A DNA stretch of 64,000 nt, taken from contig FOAY01000004.1 of NCBI GenBank assembly GCA_900109485.1, positions 310,001 through 374,000 on the forward strand. The letters run 5' to 3'. The DNA is from Kosakonia sacchari. Lineage in GTDB: Bacteria; Pseudomonadota; Gammaproteobacteria; Enterobacterales; Enterobacteriaceae. Below, piece after piece: positions 1 to 10,300 of the stretch. Made by a program: the position numbers and the translations under genes. The notes beneath the pieces are model-generated. The model saw only the letters and a program-made list of their open reading frames with translations, searched no databases and was not told the origin of the DNA. Every line of letters begins with the position of its first letter. Position 1 is the first letter of the stretch.

Positions 1-1013
1 TCCTGGCGGTGCTGGCGATGACGCCGAAAGGTGCCTACTTCGCTAACATCACGGCGATTCTGGCTGCGCTGGTCGTCTCTTTCGTGATCTCTTCTATCCT
101 GCTGAAAACCAGCAAAGTGAAAGAAGAAGATGACGATATCGAAGCCGCTACCCGTCGCGTACAGGACATGAAAGCCGAGTCCAAAGGCGCAACTCCGCTG
201 TCGGCTGGCGATGTCACCAACGACCTGAGCCACGTACGTAAAATCATCGTAGCCTGTGATGCCGGTATGGGTTCCAGCGCTATGGGCGCAGGCGTACTGC
301 GTAAGAAAGTGCAGGATGCTGGCCTGACCAACATCTCGGTGACCAACAGCGCAATTAACAGCCTGCCGCCGGATGTCGACCTGGTTATTACGCACCGCGA
401 TCTGACCGAGCGTGCTATGCGTCAGGTACCGCAGGCGCAGCATATTTCGCTGACCAACTTCCTGGACAGCGGCCTGTACACCAGCCTGACTGAACGTCTG
501 GTTGCCGCGCAGCGCCACACGGACAACGAAGTAAAGGTGACAACCAGCCTGAAAGACAGCTTTGATGAGACCAACAGCAATCTGTTTAAACTGGGCGCAG
601 AGAACATCTTCCTTGGTCGCAGCGCGAACACCAAAGAAGAAGCGATTCGTTTTGCCGGTGAGCAACTGGTGAAAGGCGGCTATGTTGAGCCGGAATACGT
701 GCAAGCGATGCTGGATCGTGAAAAACTGACCCCGACCTATCTGGGTGAGTCGATCGCCGTTCCGCACGGTACGGTGGAAGCCAAAGACCGCGTCCTGAAA
801 ACCGGCGTGGTGTTCTGCCAGTATCCGCAAGGTGTACGCTTCGGCGAAGAAGAAGATGACATTGCCCGCCTGGTCATCGGTATCGCCGCGCGTAACAACG
901 AGCATATCCAGGTGATCACCAGCCTGACCAATGCACTGGATGATGAGACGGTCATTGAACGTCTGGCTCAGACTTCCAGCGTTGAAGAAGTGCTGGCGTT
1001 GCTGAACAAGTAA
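1..1013 (+). CDS. mtlA: Mannitol-specific PTS permease EIICBA, C-terminal part (partial)
   Basis: Inner-membrane phosphotransferase permease that takes up and phosphorylates D-mannitol to mannitol-1-phosphate. The 5' part lies outside the window; the reading frame is already open at base 3. What is visible is the end of the membrane IIC domain (a hydrophobic segment at about 35-105 bp), a charged linker, the IIB domain with its phosphorylation Cys in the motif [10 protein letters not shown] (TGT at 255-257), and the IIA domain with the phospho-acceptor His in AVPHGTVEA (CAC at 765-767). Both active residues are intact, so this looks like a functional three-domain permease. It is followed by mtlD and mtlR as in E. 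coli. Identification rests on near-identity to the recalled E. coli sequence. Confidence 0.97.
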   Translation, partial: LAVLAMTPKGAYFANITAILAALVVSFVISSILLKTSKVKEEDDDIEAATRRVQDMKAESKGATPLSAGDVTNDLSHVRKIIVACDAGMGSSAMGAGVLRKKVQDAGLTNISVTNSAINSLPPDVDLVITHRDLTERAMRQVPQAQHISLTNFLDSGLYTSLTERLVAAQRHTDNEVKVTTSLKDSFDETNSNLFKLGAENIFLGRSANTKEEAIRFAGEQLVKGGYVEPEYVQAMLDREKLTPTYLGESIAVPHGTVEAKDRVLKTGVVFCQYPQGVRFGEEEDDIARLVIGIAARNNEHIQVITSLTNALDDETVIERLAQTSSVEEVLALLNK

Positions 1014-1017
1014 TCCC

Positions 1018-1053
1018 CAAAGCCCGGTGGCAAAATGCTTACCGGGCTTTTGT
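1018..1053 (+). terminator. Terminator-like hairpin between mtlA and mtlD
   Basis: An inverted repeat AAGCCCGGT ... ACCGGGCTTTT begins a few bases after the mtlA stop codon and ends in a short T run. It probably lowers transcription into mtlD or protects the mtlA 3' end. Because mtlD has no obvious strong promoter of its own, it is more likely a partial than a complete stop. Confidence 0.6.
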
Positions 1054-1084
1054 TCTCTCCCTTCGGGGAGAGGGTCAGGGTGAG
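1054..1084. repeat. REP-like palindromic intergenic repeat
   Basis: The stem CTCTCCC-TTCG-GGGAGAG is followed by GGTCAGGGTGAGG. This pattern recurs between genes in many gammaproteobacteria. It sits directly after the mtlA terminator-like hairpin and upstream of the mtlD ribosome-binding site. Confidence 0.5.
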
Positions 1085-1147
1085 GAGAACAGTATGTGGT
1101 TCTTCACCCAGGCCCTCTCGGGTAAAACATTTATGAAGGTTAATTCT

Positions 1148-2296
1148 ATGAAAGCATTACATTTTGGCGCAGGTAATATCGGACGTGGCTTCATCGGCAA
1201 ACTGCTTGCCGACGCGGGGATTGAACTGACATTCGCCGATGTGAATCAGGTGGTGCTCGACGCCCTGAATGCCCGTCATAGCTATCAGGTTCACGTTGTG
1301 GGAGAAAAACAGCAGATTGATACCGTTTCCGGCGTCAACGCTGTCAGCAGCATCGGTGATGAAGTGATTGACCTGATAGCGCACGTCGACCTGGTTACCA
1401 CTGCCGTGGGACCGGTTGTTCTGGAGCGTATCGCTCCGGCGATTGCCAAAGGTCTGGCGAAGCGCAAAGCGCAGGGCATCAACACGCCGCTGAACATCAT
1501 TGCCTGTGAAAACATGGTACGCGGTACCACCCAACTGAAAGGCCATGTTATCGCCGCACTGGCCGATGCCGATAAAGCGTGGGTGGAAGAGCATGTCGGC
1601 TTTGTCGATTCGGCCGTTGACCGCATCGTTCCGCCAGCGGAATCCGCAACCAACGATCCACTGGAAGTGACCGTGGAAACCTTCAGCGAGTGGATTGTTG
1701 ATAAAACCCAGTTCAAAGGCGCGCTGCCAGCCATTCCAGGCATGGAGTTAACTGATAACCTGATGGCATTTGTTGAGCGCAAGCTCTTCACGCTGAATAC
1801 CGGGCATGCTATAACCGCGTACCTTGGAAAACAGACCGGCCATCAGACCATTCGTGATGCCATCCTTGACGACGCTATCCGCGCCGTGGTGAAGGGCGCA
1901 ATGGAAGAGAGCGGCGCGGTACTGATCAAGCGTTATGGCTTCGATCCTGAAAAGCACGCGGCGTACATTCAGAAAATCCTCGGCCGTTTTGAAAACCCGT
2001 GGCTGAAAGACGATGTGGAACGCGTTGGCCGTCAGCCGCTGCGTAAACTGAGCGCCGGCGACCGTCTGATTAAACCGCTGCTCGGCACACTGGAGTACAA
2101 CCTGCCGCACGCAAACCTGGTGAAAGGTATTGCCGCCGCGATGCACTACCGCAGCGAGCAGGATCCGCAGGCGCAGGAACTGGCCCAGCTTATCGAAGAG
2201 AAAGGCCCGCAGGCTGCGCTGGCGCAAATTTCCGGCCTGGATGCCAACAGCCCGGTCGTTACCGAAGCCATCGACGCATATAACGCAAAGGCATGA
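1148..2296 (+). CDS. mtlD: Mannitol-1-phosphate 5-dehydrogenase
   Basis: NAD-dependent oxidation of mannitol-1-phosphate to fructose-6-phosphate, the second step of mannitol use after MtlA. The chosen start ATG at 1148 gives [17 protein letters not shown], with the dinucleotide-binding glycine motif at the very N-terminus, and a length of 382 residues, equal to E. coli MtlD. The frame is open 18 codons further upstream, but that extension is not family-like. GAAGG lies about 10 bases before the start. The stop overlaps the mtlR start (ATGA), so the two are translationally coupled. Confidence 0.97.
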   Translation: MKALHFGAGNIGRGFIGKLLADAGIELTFADVNQVVLDALNARHSYQVHVVGEKQQIDTVSGVNAVSSIGDEVIDLIAHVDLVTTAVGPVVLERIAPAIAKGLAKRKAQGINTPLNIIACENMVRGTTQLKGHVIAALADADKAWVEEHVGFVDSAVDRIVPPAESATNDPLEVTVETFSEWIVDKTQFKGALPAIPGMELTDNLMAFVERKLFTLNTGHAITAYLGKQTGHQTIRDAILDDAIRAVVKGAMEESGAVLIKRYGFDPEKHAAYIQKILGRFENPWLKDDVERVGRQPLRKLSAGDRLIKPLLGTLEYNLPHANLVKGIAAAMHYRSEQDPQAQELAQLIEEKGPQAALAQISGLDANSPVVTEAIDAYNAKA

Positions 2297-2883
2297 TGCC
2301 GGTTTTGGCGCGGGAATCCCCGCGCCAGTTAACGAAATTGTCAGATATGCAGGCAATAATGGAACAAACGCAGGCTTTCGAAAACCGTGTACTCGAGCGT
2401 CTGAATGCGGGCAAAACCGTACGAAGCTTTTTGATTGCTGCCGTTGAACTGCTCAATGAAGCCGTCAATATTCTGGTGTTGCAGGTATTTCGCAAAGATG
2501 ACTACGCGGTGAAATATGCTGTAGAGCCGCTGCTTGACGGAGATGGACCGCTGGGCAATTTATCCGTGCGGCTGAAGCTGATTTACGGCCTGGGCGTGAT
2601 TTCCCGTGCGGAATATGAAGACGCGGAGCTCCTGATGGCGCTGCGTGAAGAGCTGAATCACGACGGTACGGAATACGCCTTTACCGACGATGAAATTCTC
2701 GGTCCGTTCGGCGAACTGCATTGCGTGGCCGCCCTGCCGCCAACCCCGCAATTTGATACCAGCGATGCCGATCTGTTCGCCATGCAGAAGCAGCGCTACC
2801 AGCAAGTGGTGCGCTCCACCATGGTGCTTTCATTGACTGAGCTCATCTCCCGCATCAGCTTAAAAAAGGCATTCCATAAGTAA
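2293..2883 (+). CDS. mtlR: Mannitol operon repressor
   Basis: MtlR represses the mtl operon in enterobacteria. It has no classical helix-turn-helix and forms an all-helical dimer. The 196-residue product carries the family core ([19 protein letters not shown], and [20 protein letters not shown] at the C-terminus) and matches E. coli MtlR (195 residues) almost throughout; only the first 15 residues differ. The start ATG overlaps the mtlD stop, and a second ATG follows immediately at 2296. Third gene of mtlADR. Confidence 0.95.
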   Translation: MMPVLARESPRQLTKLSDMQAIMEQTQAFENRVLERLNAGKTVRSFLIAAVELLNEAVNILVLQVFRKDDYAVKYAVEPLLDGDGPLGNLSVRLKLIYGLGVISRAEYEDAELLMALREELNHDGTEYAFTDDEILGPFGELHCVAALPPTPQFDTSDADLFAMQKQRYQQVVRSTMVLSLTELISRISLKKAFHK

Positions 2884-2936
2884 GCGCCGCCGCAAATGTT
2901 GTATCCTTGCATTTTCCCCCAACAAAACTGAGCACC

Positions 2937-3299
2937 ATGAAAGACGTTGAAAAGAACGAAATCAAGCGCCTGAGCGACCGCCTCGATGCGATTCACCACC
3001 AGCAGGCTGACCTCTCTTTAGTCGATGCGGCAGAAAAATACGCCGAACTGGAAAAAGAGAAAGCCACGCTGGAGACGGAAATTGCCCGCCTGCGCGAACA
3101 GCACAACCAGAAGCTGAGCAAAGAAGCGCAAAAGCTGCTGAAAATGCCGTTCAGCCGCGCCATCAGCAAAAAAGAGCAGGCCGATCTCGGTAAGCTGAAA
3201 AAAAGCGTTCGTGGGCTGGTGGTTGTGCACCCGATGACGGCGCTGGGCCGCGAAATGGGTCTCGACGTGATGACTGGCTTCGCCAACAGCGAATTCTAA
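2937..3299 (+). CDS. yibL: YibL family ribosome-associated protein
   Basis: Small basic protein of 120 residues, matching E. coli YibL, which has been found associated with ribosomes but has no defined function. Residues about 1-60 are charged and predicted coiled coil ([32 protein letters not shown]). The C-terminal half, [21 protein letters not shown], is the most conserved part. ATG 2937 is preferred over an in-frame upstream ATG at 2907 because it gives the family N-terminus [12 protein letters not shown]. It stands alone between mtlR and the lld promoter. Confidence 0.9.
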   Translation: MKDVEKNEIKRLSDRLDAIHHQQADLSLVDAAEKYAELEKEKATLETEIARLREQHNQKLSKEAQKLLKMPFSRAISKKEQADLGKLKKSVRGLVVVHPMTALGREMGLDVMTGFANSEF

Positions 3300-3341
3300 T
3301 CGGTATCGCCCTTGTCGCGTGTTGAGCGCGGGGGCGACCTG

Positions 3342-3358
3342 AATTGGCCCTACCAATT
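3342..3358. promoter_or_regulatory. LldR-type operator O1
   Basis: A 17-bp inverted repeat AATTGG-CCCTA-CCAATT, the palindrome expected for the FadR/GntR-family regulator LldR (PdhR uses a similar box). It lies about 200 bp upstream of lldP. A second, weaker copy lies exactly 126 bp downstream, close to the O1-O2 spacing reported for the E. coli lldPRD operon, where the two sites are thought to be bridged by a DNA loop. Confidence 0.8.
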
Positions 3359-3467
3359 CCACTTTGATTCTCTCCCTGCTTCACAGTTCCATTAAATCCC
3401 TTCACATACCCATTGCTCAAATGCAACATTTGGATAACCATCCGTTATCACCAACCCTACACCATCG

Positions 3468-3484
3468 CATTGGCAGGACCACTT
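3468..3484. promoter_or_regulatory. LldR-type operator O2
   Basis: CATTGG-CAGGA-CCACTT is an imperfect copy of O1 with the same 5-bp centre length (ATTGG...CCACT half-sites). It sits about 78 bp upstream of the lldP start, in the position of the promoter-proximal E. coli operator. The lld promoter itself should lie between the two sites; I could not pick convincing -35/-10 hexamers. Confidence 0.7.
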
Positions 3485-3561
3485 TTACAAAACGTGTGAC
3501 GCAGCGTTAAGCACAGACTTACCGCGTACCGGCTTTGTTGTGGTTCTCGGGAGACACCTGC

Positions 3562-5217
3562 ATGAGCCTCTGGCAACAGAATTACGACCCGGCCGGGAAC
3601 CTCTGGCTATCGAGTCTGATCGCATCGCTACCGATCCTGTTTTTCTTTTTTGCTCTGATAAAACTCAAGCTCAAAGGCTATGTGGCCGCGAGCTGGACGG
3701 TCGCCATCGCTCTTGCGGTGGCGCTGCTGTTTTACCATATGCCCGTAGATCACGCCCTTGCTGCCGTGGTCTACGGCTTCTTCTATGGTCTGTGGCCGAT
3801 TGCATGGATCATCGTGGCGGCGGTATTTGTCTACAAAATCTCGGTGAAAACCGGGCAGTTCGACATTATCCGCTCATCAATCCTCTCGATTACGCCCGAC
3901 CAGCGCCTGCAAATGTTGATTGTTGGCTTCTCGTTTGGCGCGTTTCTCGAAGGGGCGGCCGGGTTCGGCGCGCCCGTGGCAATCACCGCCGCATTGCTGG
4001 TCGGGCTGGGCTTTAATCCGCTGTATGCCGCCGGTTTATGCCTGATTGTGAATACCGCGCCCGTGGCGTTTGGCGCGATGGGTATTCCGATTCTGGTCGC
4101 AGGCCAGGTCACCGGGCTGGAGAGCTTTGAGATCGGCCAGATGGTGGGCCGCCAGTTGCCGTTCCTGACCATTATCGTGCTGTTCTGGATCATGGCGATT
4201 ATGGATGGCTGGCGCGGCGTGAAAGAGACCTGGCCTGCGGTGCTGGTGGCGGGCGGTTCGTTTGCTGTTGCCCAATATCTGAGCTCCAACTTTATCGGCC
4301 CGGAACTGCCGGATATCATTTCGTCGCTGGTTTCGCTGGTGTGCCTGACGCTGTTCCTGAAACGCTGGCGGCCGGTGCGTATCTTCCGCTTTGGCGATAT
4401 GGGCGCGGCGCAGGTTGATCTCGATTTAAAACGCACGCATTACAGTGCCGGGCAAGTTCTGCGCGCCTGGTCGCCGTTCCTGTTCCTGACGGCAACCGTC
4501 ACGCTGTGGAGCGTACCGCCATTCAAAGCGCTGTTTGCACCAGGTGGCGCGCTGTATGACTGGGTATTCAATATTTCTGTGCCGCATCTCGACAAGCTGG
4601 TTGCCCGCATGCCGCCGGTTGTCAGTGCCGCCACACCATATGCTGCGGTGTATAAATTCGACTGGTTCTCCGCCACCGGCACCGCCATTCTGTTCGCGGC
4701 GATCCTGTCGATTGTCTGGCTGCGCATGAAACCAAAAGAGGCGGTCAGTACCTTTGTCAGTACGCTGAAAGATCTGGCGCTACCGATTTACTCGATCGGT
4801 ATGGTGCTGGCCTTCGCCTTTATCTCGAACTATTCCGGGCTGTCGTCAACGCTGGCGCTCGCGCTGGCACATACCGGCAGCGCCTTCACCTTCTTCTCAC
4901 CGTTCCTCGGCTGGCTGGGGGTATTTCTCACCGGTTCCGACACGTCATCGAATGCGCTGTTTGCCGCGCTGCAAGCGACCGCCGCTCAGCAGATCGGCGT
5001 CTCGGATGTGCTGATGGTGGCGGCCAACACCACCGGCGGCGTCACCGGCAAAATGATCTCGCCGCAGTCGATCGCCATTGCCTGTGCGGCAGTCGGACTG
5101 GTTGGCAAAGAGTCGGATCTGTTCCGCTTTACCGTTAAACACAGCCTGATTTTCACCTGCATGGTGGGTGTGATCACCACACTTCAGGCTTATGTACTGA
5201 CCTGGATGATCCCATGA
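3562..5217 (+). CDS. lldP: L-lactate permease
   Basis: Inner-membrane proton symporter for L-lactate (also D-lactate and glycolate) of the LctP family. At 551 residues it equals E. coli LldP and is strongly hydrophobic throughout, with many membrane segments, e.g. [16 protein letters not shown] near residue 20. ATG 3562 gives [15 protein letters not shown], the family N-terminus, so the nine upstream in-frame codons are leader. First gene of lldPRD; its stop overlaps the lldR start (ATGA). Expected to be controlled by LldR through the two upstream operators and by ArcA under anaerobiosis; I did not locate an ArcA site. Confidence 0.97.
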   Translation: MSLWQQNYDPAGNLWLSSLIASLPILFFFFALIKLKLKGYVAASWTVAIALAVALLFYHMPVDHALAAVVYGFFYGLWPIAWIIVAAVFVYKISVKTGQFDIIRSSILSITPDQRLQMLIVGFSFGAFLEGAAGFGAPVAITAALLVGLGFNPLYAAGLCLIVNTAPVAFGAMGIPILVAGQVTGLESFEIGQMVGRQLPFLTIIVLFWIMAIMDGWRGVKETWPAVLVAGGSFAVAQYLSSNFIGPELPDIISSLVSLVCLTLFLKRWRPVRIFRFGDMGAAQVDLDLKRTHYSAGQVLRAWSPFLFLTATVTLWSVPPFKALFAPGGALYDWVFNISVPHLDKLVARMPPVVSAATPYAAVYKFDWFSATGTAILFAAILSIVWLRMKPKEAVSTFVSTLKDLALPIYSIGMVLAFAFISNYSGLSSTLALALAHTGSAFTFFSPFLGWLGVFLTGSDTSSNALFAALQATAAQQIGVSDVLMVAANTTGGVTGKMISPQSIAIACAAVGLVGKESDLFRFTVKHSLIFTCMVGVITTLQAYVLTWMIP

Positions 5218-5990
5218 CGGTTTTACCCCGACGCCTGGCTGACGAGGTTGCAGACCGCGTTCGGGCGCTGATTGCTGAACAACAACTGGAAGCGGGCATG
5301 AAACTGCCCGCCGAACGCCAGCTGGCCGTACAGCTTGGGGTTTCGCGCAATTCGTTGCGTGAAGCCCTTGCGAAACTGGTCAGCGAAGGCGTGCTGCTGA
5401 GCCGTCGCGGCGGCGGTACTTTTGTACGCTGGCAGCACGATACCTGGTCAGAACAGAATATTGTTCAGCCGCTGAAAACGCTGCTCAACGACGACCCCGA
5501 TTACAGCTTTGATATCCTCGAAGCCCGTCACGCCATTGAAGCCAGTACCGCCTGGCATGCCGCCATGCGCGCCACCGAAGCGGATAAAGAGAAGATTGCC
5601 CTGTGTTTTGACGCCTCGCAGTCGGATGACCCGGATCTCGCGTCGCAGGCGGATGTGCGTTTCCATCTCGCCATTGCCGAAGCCTCGCATAACGTGGTGC
5701 TGCTGCAAACCATGCGCGGCTTCTTCGACCTGCTGCAATCCTCAGTCAAGCAGAGCCGCCAGCGCATGTATCTCGTGCCGCCCGTTTTTGCCCGTCTGAC
5801 CGAACAGCACCGCGCGGTGATGGACGCCATTTTCGCGGGCGATGCTGATGGCGCGCGTCAGGCGATGATGGCGCACCTCGGTTTTGTGCATACCACCATT
5901 CGACAATTTGATGAAGATCAGGCCCGCCAGGCGCGCATCACCCGCCTGCCCGACGAGCAGCATTCGCATTCAAGGGAGAAAAAAGCATGA
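5214..5990 (+). CDS. lldR: L-lactate-responsive transcriptional regulator, GntR/FadR family
   Basis: Binds the lld operators and responds to L-lactate, acting as repressor and, with lactate, as activator in E. coli. 258 residues, the same as E. coli. The N-terminal winged helix-turn-helix (about 5-75) contains [20 protein letters not shown], typical of GntR regulators. The C-terminal all-helical FCD domain (about 95-235) carries the metal/ligand histidines (e.g. [13 protein letters not shown]). It overlaps lldP by 4 bases upstream and lldD by 4 bases downstream, so the three genes are translationally coupled. Confidence 0.96.
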   Translation: MTVLPRRLADEVADRVRALIAEQQLEAGMKLPAERQLAVQLGVSRNSLREALAKLVSEGVLLSRRGGGTFVRWQHDTWSEQNIVQPLKTLLNDDPDYSFDILEARHAIEASTAWHAAMRATEADKEKIALCFDASQSDDPDLASQADVRFHLAIAEASHNVVLLQTMRGFFDLLQSSVKQSRQRMYLVPPVFARLTEQHRAVMDAIFAGDADGARQAMMAHLGFVHTTIRQFDEDQARQARITRLPDEQHSHSREKKA

Positions 5991-7174
5991 TTATTTCCGC
6001 AGCCAGCGACTATCGCGCAGCGGCAAAACGCATTTTGCCACCATTCCTGTTTCACTATATCGACGGTGGCGCGTATGCCGAATATACCCTGCGCCGCAAC
6101 GTGGAAGATTTGTCACAGGTGGCGCTGCGCCAGCGGGTGTTGAAGGATATGTCCACGCTCAGCCTCGACACTACACTGTTCAATGAGAAGCTCAGTATGC
6201 CGGTGGCGCTGGGGCCGGTCGGGCTGTGCGGTATGTATGCCCGTCGTGGCGAAGTGCAGGCCGCAGGCGCTGCCGATGCGAAAGGCATTCCATTTACGCT
6301 CTCCACCGTTTCGGTGTGCCCGATTGAAGAAGTGGCGCCTACCATTAAACGCCCGATGTGGTTCCAGCTTTATGTGCTGCGCGATCGCGGTTTTATGCGT
6401 AACGCGCTGGAGCGGGCAAAAGCCGCAGGCTGCTCGACGCTGGTCTTCACCGTGGATATGCCGACGCCCGGCGCGCGCTACCGCGATGCCCACTCCGGAA
6501 TGAGCGGCCCGAATGCCGCCCTGCGCCGCTATGTGCAATCGGTCTTGCATCCGCAATGGGCGTGGGATGTGGGGGTAAATGGCCGTCCGCATGATTTGGG
6601 CAATATTTCCGCCTATCTCGGTAAACCGACCGGGCTGGAAGACTATATTGGCTGGTTGGCGAAGAACTTCGATCCCTCCATTTCCTGGAAAGACCTGGAG
6701 TGGATCCGCGAATTCTGGGACGGCCCGATGGTGATCAAAGGGATCCTCGATCCGGAAGATGCCCGCGATGCGGTGCGTTTCGGCGCTGATGGCATTGTGG
6801 TTTCCAACCACGGTGGCCGTCAGCTCGACGGTGTGCTCTCTTCCGCCCGCGCATTACCGGCCATTGCCGATGCGGTAAAAGGCGATATCACTATTCTGGC
6901 TGACAGCGGTATTCGCAACGGTCTTGATGTCGTGCGTATGATTGCGCTCGGTGCTGATTCCGTGCTGCTGGGCCGCGCATATCTGTATGCGCTGGCAACG
7001 CATGGCCGCAAGGGCGTGGCGAACTTGCTGGATCTGATCGAGAAAGAGATGAAAGTGGCAATGACGCTGACCGGCGCAAAATCGATTCGCGAAATCAGCA
7101 AAGAATCGCTGGTGCAAACGCTCCAACAGCTACCCGCCGCGCTGGCGCCGCTGACGCATGGCGATGCGGCTTAG
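5987..7174 (+). CDS. lldD: L-lactate dehydrogenase (quinone), FMN-dependent
   Basis: Membrane-associated flavoenzyme oxidising L-lactate to pyruvate and passing electrons to quinone, which allows growth on L-lactate. 395 residues (E. coli 396). It belongs to the alpha-hydroxy-acid oxidase TIM-barrel family; the catalytic motif [11 protein letters not shown], with active-site His and substrate Arg, is intact, as is the FMN-binding stretch [20 protein letters not shown]. Last gene of lldPRD, starting inside the lldR stop codon. Confidence 0.97.
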   Translation: MIISAASDYRAAAKRILPPFLFHYIDGGAYAEYTLRRNVEDLSQVALRQRVLKDMSTLSLDTTLFNEKLSMPVALGPVGLCGMYARRGEVQAAGAADAKGIPFTLSTVSVCPIEEVAPTIKRPMWFQLYVLRDRGFMRNALERAKAAGCSTLVFTVDMPTPGARYRDAHSGMSGPNAALRRYVQSVLHPQWAWDVGVNGRPHDLGNISAYLGKPTGLEDYIGWLAKNFDPSISWKDLEWIREFWDGPMVIKGILDPEDARDAVRFGADGIVVSNHGGRQLDGVLSSARALPAIADAVKGDITILADSGIRNGLDVVRMIALGADSVLLGRAYLYALATHGRKGVANLLDLIEKEMKVAMTLTGAKSIREISKESLVQTLQQLPAALAPLTHGDAA

Positions 7175-7185
7175 AGAGTGCTATC

Positions 7186-7209
7186 CTGCCCCCGCTATTA
7201 AGGGGGCAG
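7186..7209 (+). promoter_or_regulatory. Hairpin covering the trmL ribosome-binding site
   Basis: CTGCCCCC (7186-7193) can pair with GGGGGCAG (7202-7209), an 8-bp GC-rich stem with an 8-base loop. The right arm contains the only Shine-Dalgarno-like sequence before the trmL ATG at 7211. There is no T run after it, so it is not a terminator. It may limit trmL translation. Confidence 0.5.
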
Positions 7210-7210
7210 T

Positions 7211-7684
7211 ATGTTAAACATCGTATTATTTGAACCTGAAATCCCGCCCAATACGGGGAACATTATTCGCCTGTGCGCCAATACCGGTTTCAGCCTGCAC
7301 ATTATCGAACCGATGGGGTTTACCTGGGACGATAAACGCCTGCGCCGCGCAGGGCTGGATTATCATGAGTTCGCTGCCGTGAAGCGCCACGCGAATTACG
7401 CTGCGTTTGTTGAAGCTCAGCAGCCGCAGCGCCTGTTTGCGCTTACCACCAAAGGCACCCCTGCGCACAGCGCGGTCAGTTTTCAGGACGGGGATTATCT
7501 GATGTTTGGCCCGGAAACGCGCGGCCTGCCCGCAACAATCCTTGATGCGCTGCCGCCACAGCAAAAAATCCGTATTCCGATGATGCCGGACAGCCGCAGC
7601 ATGAACCTGTCAAATGCTGTGTCCGTGGTGGTGTATGAAGCCTGGCGTCAGTTGGGCTATCCCGGCGCGGTGCTGCGTAGTTAA
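7211..7684 (+). CDS. trmL: tRNA (cytidine/uridine-2'-O-)-methyltransferase TrmL
   Basis: SPOUT-class methyltransferase that 2'-O-methylates the wobble nucleotide 34 of the two tRNA-Leu isoacceptors. 157 residues, as in E. coli (formerly YibK). The conserved SPOUT motifs are present: [14 protein letters not shown] near the N-terminus, [12 protein letters not shown], and the knot/SAM segment [26 protein letters not shown]. Separated from lldD by 36 bp and probably read through from it or from a local promoter. Its ribosome-binding site lies in a strong hairpin. Confidence 0.96.
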   Translation: MLNIVLFEPEIPPNTGNIIRLCANTGFSLHIIEPMGFTWDDKRLRRAGLDYHEFAAVKRHANYAAFVEAQQPQRLFALTTKGTPAHSAVSFQDGDYLMFGPETRGLPATILDALPPQQKIRIPMMPDSRSMNLSNAVSVVVYEAWRQLGYPGAVLRS

Positions 7685-7685
7685 C

Positions 7686-7808
7686 GCTTGTCGGGTGGCG
7701 CTACGCTTACCCGACCTACAAATTGGCGATGGCAGATTGAACACGGACAGCGCGGAAAAACCGGCACGTGCCCGTAGGCCGGATAAGGCGTCGCCGCCAT
7801 CCGGCATC
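7686..7808. repeat. REP/BIME-type repeats between trmL and cysE
   Basis: Two palindromic units lie between the convergent trmL and cysE genes. The first is TGTCGGGTGGCGCTACGC followed by TTACCCGACCTAC (about 7688-7720). The second is GTAGGCCGGATAAGGCGTC followed by GCCGCCATCCGGC (about 7774-7805). Both match the enterobacterial REP pattern, usually found at 3' ends of operons, where they stabilise mRNA or bind gyrase or IHF. Confidence 0.8.
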
Positions 7809-7810
7809 TT

Positions 7811-8632
7811 TCAGATGCCGTCGCCGTACTCGAACCCCTGGTTAATCCCATTAAAATGCTGATCCATATCCATCGACGGTTTATCGCTTTCGGGTTTGCC
7901 CACGATGCGCGCCGGGACACCGGCCGCCGTGGTGTGCGGCGGTACGGGTTGTAGCACCACCGAACCGGCACCGATTTTCGCGCCGCGCCCGACTTCAATA
8001 TTACCGAGGATTTTGGCTCCGGCACCAATCATCACCCCTTCGCGGATCTTCGGATGGCGATCGCCGCTGGTTTTCCCGGTACCGCCGAGGGTGACCGACT
8101 GGAGAATCGAGACGTCGTCTTCAATGACGGCAGTTTCACCAACCACAATGCCGGTGGCGTGATCGAGCATAATACCGCGGCCGATTTTCGCCGCCGGGTG
8201 GATATCCACCTGGAAGCTCACCGATACCTGATTTTGCAGGAAAATTGCCAGCGCCTGGCGGCCCTGTGACCACAGCCAGTGACCAATGCGATAGGCCTGT
8301 AAGGCGTGAAAACCTTTCAGATAGAGCAGCGGCGTGGAGTATTTATCCACCGCCGGGTCGCGCGTGCGCACGGCCTGAATATCGCAGGCGGCGGAAGCGA
8401 TCATTTCCGGGTCGGCAGCGTAGGCTTCTTCCACCACTTCGCGGATGGCAATCGCCGGCATAATCGGCGACGCCAGTTTGTTCGCCAGCATATAACTCAG
8501 GGCGCTGCCCAGATTCTCGTGCTTGAGTAGCGTTGCATGATAAAAACTGGCCAGCATCGGCTCACACTCCGCCAGCGCCCGGGCTTCGGCTTTGATATTA
8601 TTCCAGACCAGATCCAGTTCTTCACACGACAT
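7811..8632 (-). CDS. cysE: Serine O-acetyltransferase
   Basis: Makes O-acetyl-L-serine from serine and acetyl-CoA, the first step of cysteine synthesis; feedback-inhibited by cysteine and forms the cysteine synthase complex with CysK. 273 residues, as in E. coli. The N-terminal helical part is followed by a left-handed beta-helix of hexapeptide repeats (about 140-250, e.g. IGRGIMLDHATGIVVGE with the catalytic His). The C-terminal tail ends in Ile, as needed to insert into CysK. Last of the minus-strand run secB-gpsA-cysE, 142 bp after gpsA. Confidence 0.97.
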   Translation of the reverse strand: MSCEELDLVWNNIKAEARALAECEPMLASFYHATLLKHENLGSALSYMLANKLASPIMPAIAIREVVEEAYAADPEMIASAACDIQAVRTRDPAVDKYSTPLLYLKGFHALQAYRIGHWLWSQGRQALAIFLQNQVSVSFQVDIHPAAKIGRGIMLDHATGIVVGETAVIEDDVSILQSVTLGGTGKTSGDRHPKIREGVMIGAGAKILGNIEVGRGAKIGAGSVVLQPVPPHTTAAGVPARIVGKPESDKPSMDMDQHFNGINQGFEYGDGI

Positions 8633-8774
8633 TGCTTACTCCAGGAATATCTGCGTTTCAATAAACAAAAGTATTCAGGATGCGTCGAAGCAGCAAGCCC
8701 GTGCGCCCTGGCGCTTATACAAGCAGCCGGGGGCACAGACTCAGCCAACAAAGAGGCAACAAGAAGAAGTGTAT

Positions 8775-9794
8775 TTAGTGATTGCTGCGTTCGTCTTTGC
8801 GAGCACGACCCAATAGCGTCAATGCTGCCTCGCGCGCATTCTTTCCGCAATACAATACCTGATAAATTTCCTCGGTTATTGGCATTTCAACGCCAAACCG
8901 GTGCGCCAGCGCGCGAACTTCTTTGGTATTGCGATAACCTTCCACCACCTGGCCAATTTTGTCCTGTGCGCCTTGCACATCCATTCCCTGGCCAAGCATC
9001 ATGCCGAAGCGGCGGTTACGCGACTGATTGTCGGTACAGGTCAGCACCAGATCGCCTAAACCCGCCATGCCCATAAAGGTGGACGGATCGGCCCCCAGCG
9101 CCGCGCCAAGACGCGACATTTCCGTCAGACCGCGAGTGATCAGCGCCGTACGGGCATTCGCGCCAAAACCAATGCCATCAGACATTCCCGCGCCGATCGC
9201 AATCACGTTTTTCACCGCGCCGCCGAGCTGCACGCCGATGAAATCCGGGTTGCTGTAAACACGGAAGCTTTTGCCGCAGTGGAGAAGCTGCTGAAGATCT
9301 TCAGAAAATTGCGGATCGGTAGAAGCCAGAGAGATAGCCGTCGGCAAACCTGCCGCCAGTTCTTTGGCAAATGTCGGACCGGAGATCACCGCCAGCGGGA
9401 TCGCCGAACCTAAAACTTCACGCGCCACGTCCTGTAGCAGTCGTCCGGTTTCCGCTTCCAGACCTTTCGTCGCCCACACAATACGTGCATCATCGCGCAT
9501 CAGCGGCTTTATTTGTGACAGCACATCGCCGAAAACATGGCTGGGTACGACCACCAGAATATTGCGGCTGGCGGCCAGCGCACGCGCAAGGTCGCTTTCT
9601 AATTGCAGCGAATCAGGAAAAGGCACATCGGGAAGAAATGCGGCATTGCAACGATCGTGTTGCAGGGTCGCAATATGTTTCGGGTCATGACCCCACAGCA
9701 CAACCTGGTGGCCATTTCTTGCCAGTGTGATGGCAAGAGCGGTGCCGTAAGAGCCGGCACCGATCACAGTCATTGCAGCATTAAGTGCGTTCAT
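8775..9794 (-). CDS. gpsA: Glycerol-3-phosphate dehydrogenase [NAD(P)+]
   Basis: Reduces dihydroxyacetone phosphate to sn-glycerol-3-phosphate, the backbone for phospholipids. 339 residues. The N-terminal Rossmann motif [12 protein letters not shown], the GPTFAKEL segment and the catalytic-Lys region [16 protein letters not shown] are all present. The start overlaps the last base of the secB stop (TGATG), giving tight coupling in the yibN-grxC-secB-gpsA-cysE cluster. Confidence 0.97.
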   Translation of the reverse strand: MNALNAAMTVIGAGSYGTALAITLARNGHQVVLWGHDPKHIATLQHDRCNAAFLPDVPFPDSLQLESDLARALAASRNILVVVPSHVFGDVLSQIKPLMRDDARIVWATKGLEAETGRLLQDVAREVLGSAIPLAVISGPTFAKELAAGLPTAISLASTDPQFSEDLQQLLHCGKSFRVYSNPDFIGVQLGGAVKNVIAIGAGMSDGIGFGANARTALITRGLTEMSRLGAALGADPSTFMGMAGLGDLVLTCTDNQSRNRRFGMMLGQGMDVQGAQDKIGQVVEGYRNTKEVRALAHRFGVEMPITEEIYQVLYCGKNAREAALTLLGRARKDERSNH

Positions 9795-10261
9795 CAGGCA
9801 TCCTGATGTTGTTCAGCACCTTCGCCAGTCTGCTGTTGCAGGTAGTTCATGAACAGCGCATCAAAGTTAACCGGCGCAAGGTTCAGTTGCGGGAATGTAC
9901 CGCGGGATACCAGACTGGTGATGCATTCGCGGGCATACGGGAACAGAATGTTCGGGCAGTATGCACCCAGGCAATGCGCCATCTGTGTTCCTTCGATACC
10001 CTCGATAGAGAAGATACCGCCCTGCTGCACTTCGCACAGGAAGCCGGTTTCTTCACCAAGAGAAGCCGTTACAGTAACGCGCAATACGACTTCATAAACG
10101 CCTTCAGCCAGCTGCGTGGAGGCCGTGTCGAGATCCAGTTTCACTTCCGGCTGCCACTCTTTCTGGAAGACGTGCGGTGCATTCGGCGCTTCGAAAGAGA
10201 TATCTTTCGTATAAATACGCTGAATCTGGAAAGTCATTTCGGTGTTGTTTTGTTCAGACAT
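9794..10261 (-). CDS. secB: Protein-export chaperone SecB
   Basis: Cytoplasmic tetrameric chaperone that keeps preproteins unfolded and delivers them to SecA. 155 residues (E. coli 155) with the typical acidic composition and core segments such as [20 protein letters not shown] and [17 protein letters not shown]. Upstream are grxC and yibN on the same strand, downstream gpsA, which it overlaps by one base. Confidence 0.97.
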   Translation of the reverse strand: MSEQNNTEMTFQIQRIYTKDISFEAPNAPHVFQKEWQPEVKLDLDTASTQLAEGVYEVVLRVTVTASLGEETGFLCEVQQGGIFSIEGIEGTQMAHCLGAYCPNILFPYARECITSLVSRGTFPQLNLAPVNFDALFMNYLQQQTGEGAEQHQDA

Positions 10262-10300
10262 GAGTGAATAACCCTTAAGTGTTGTAGTGCTTTAAAAGCA

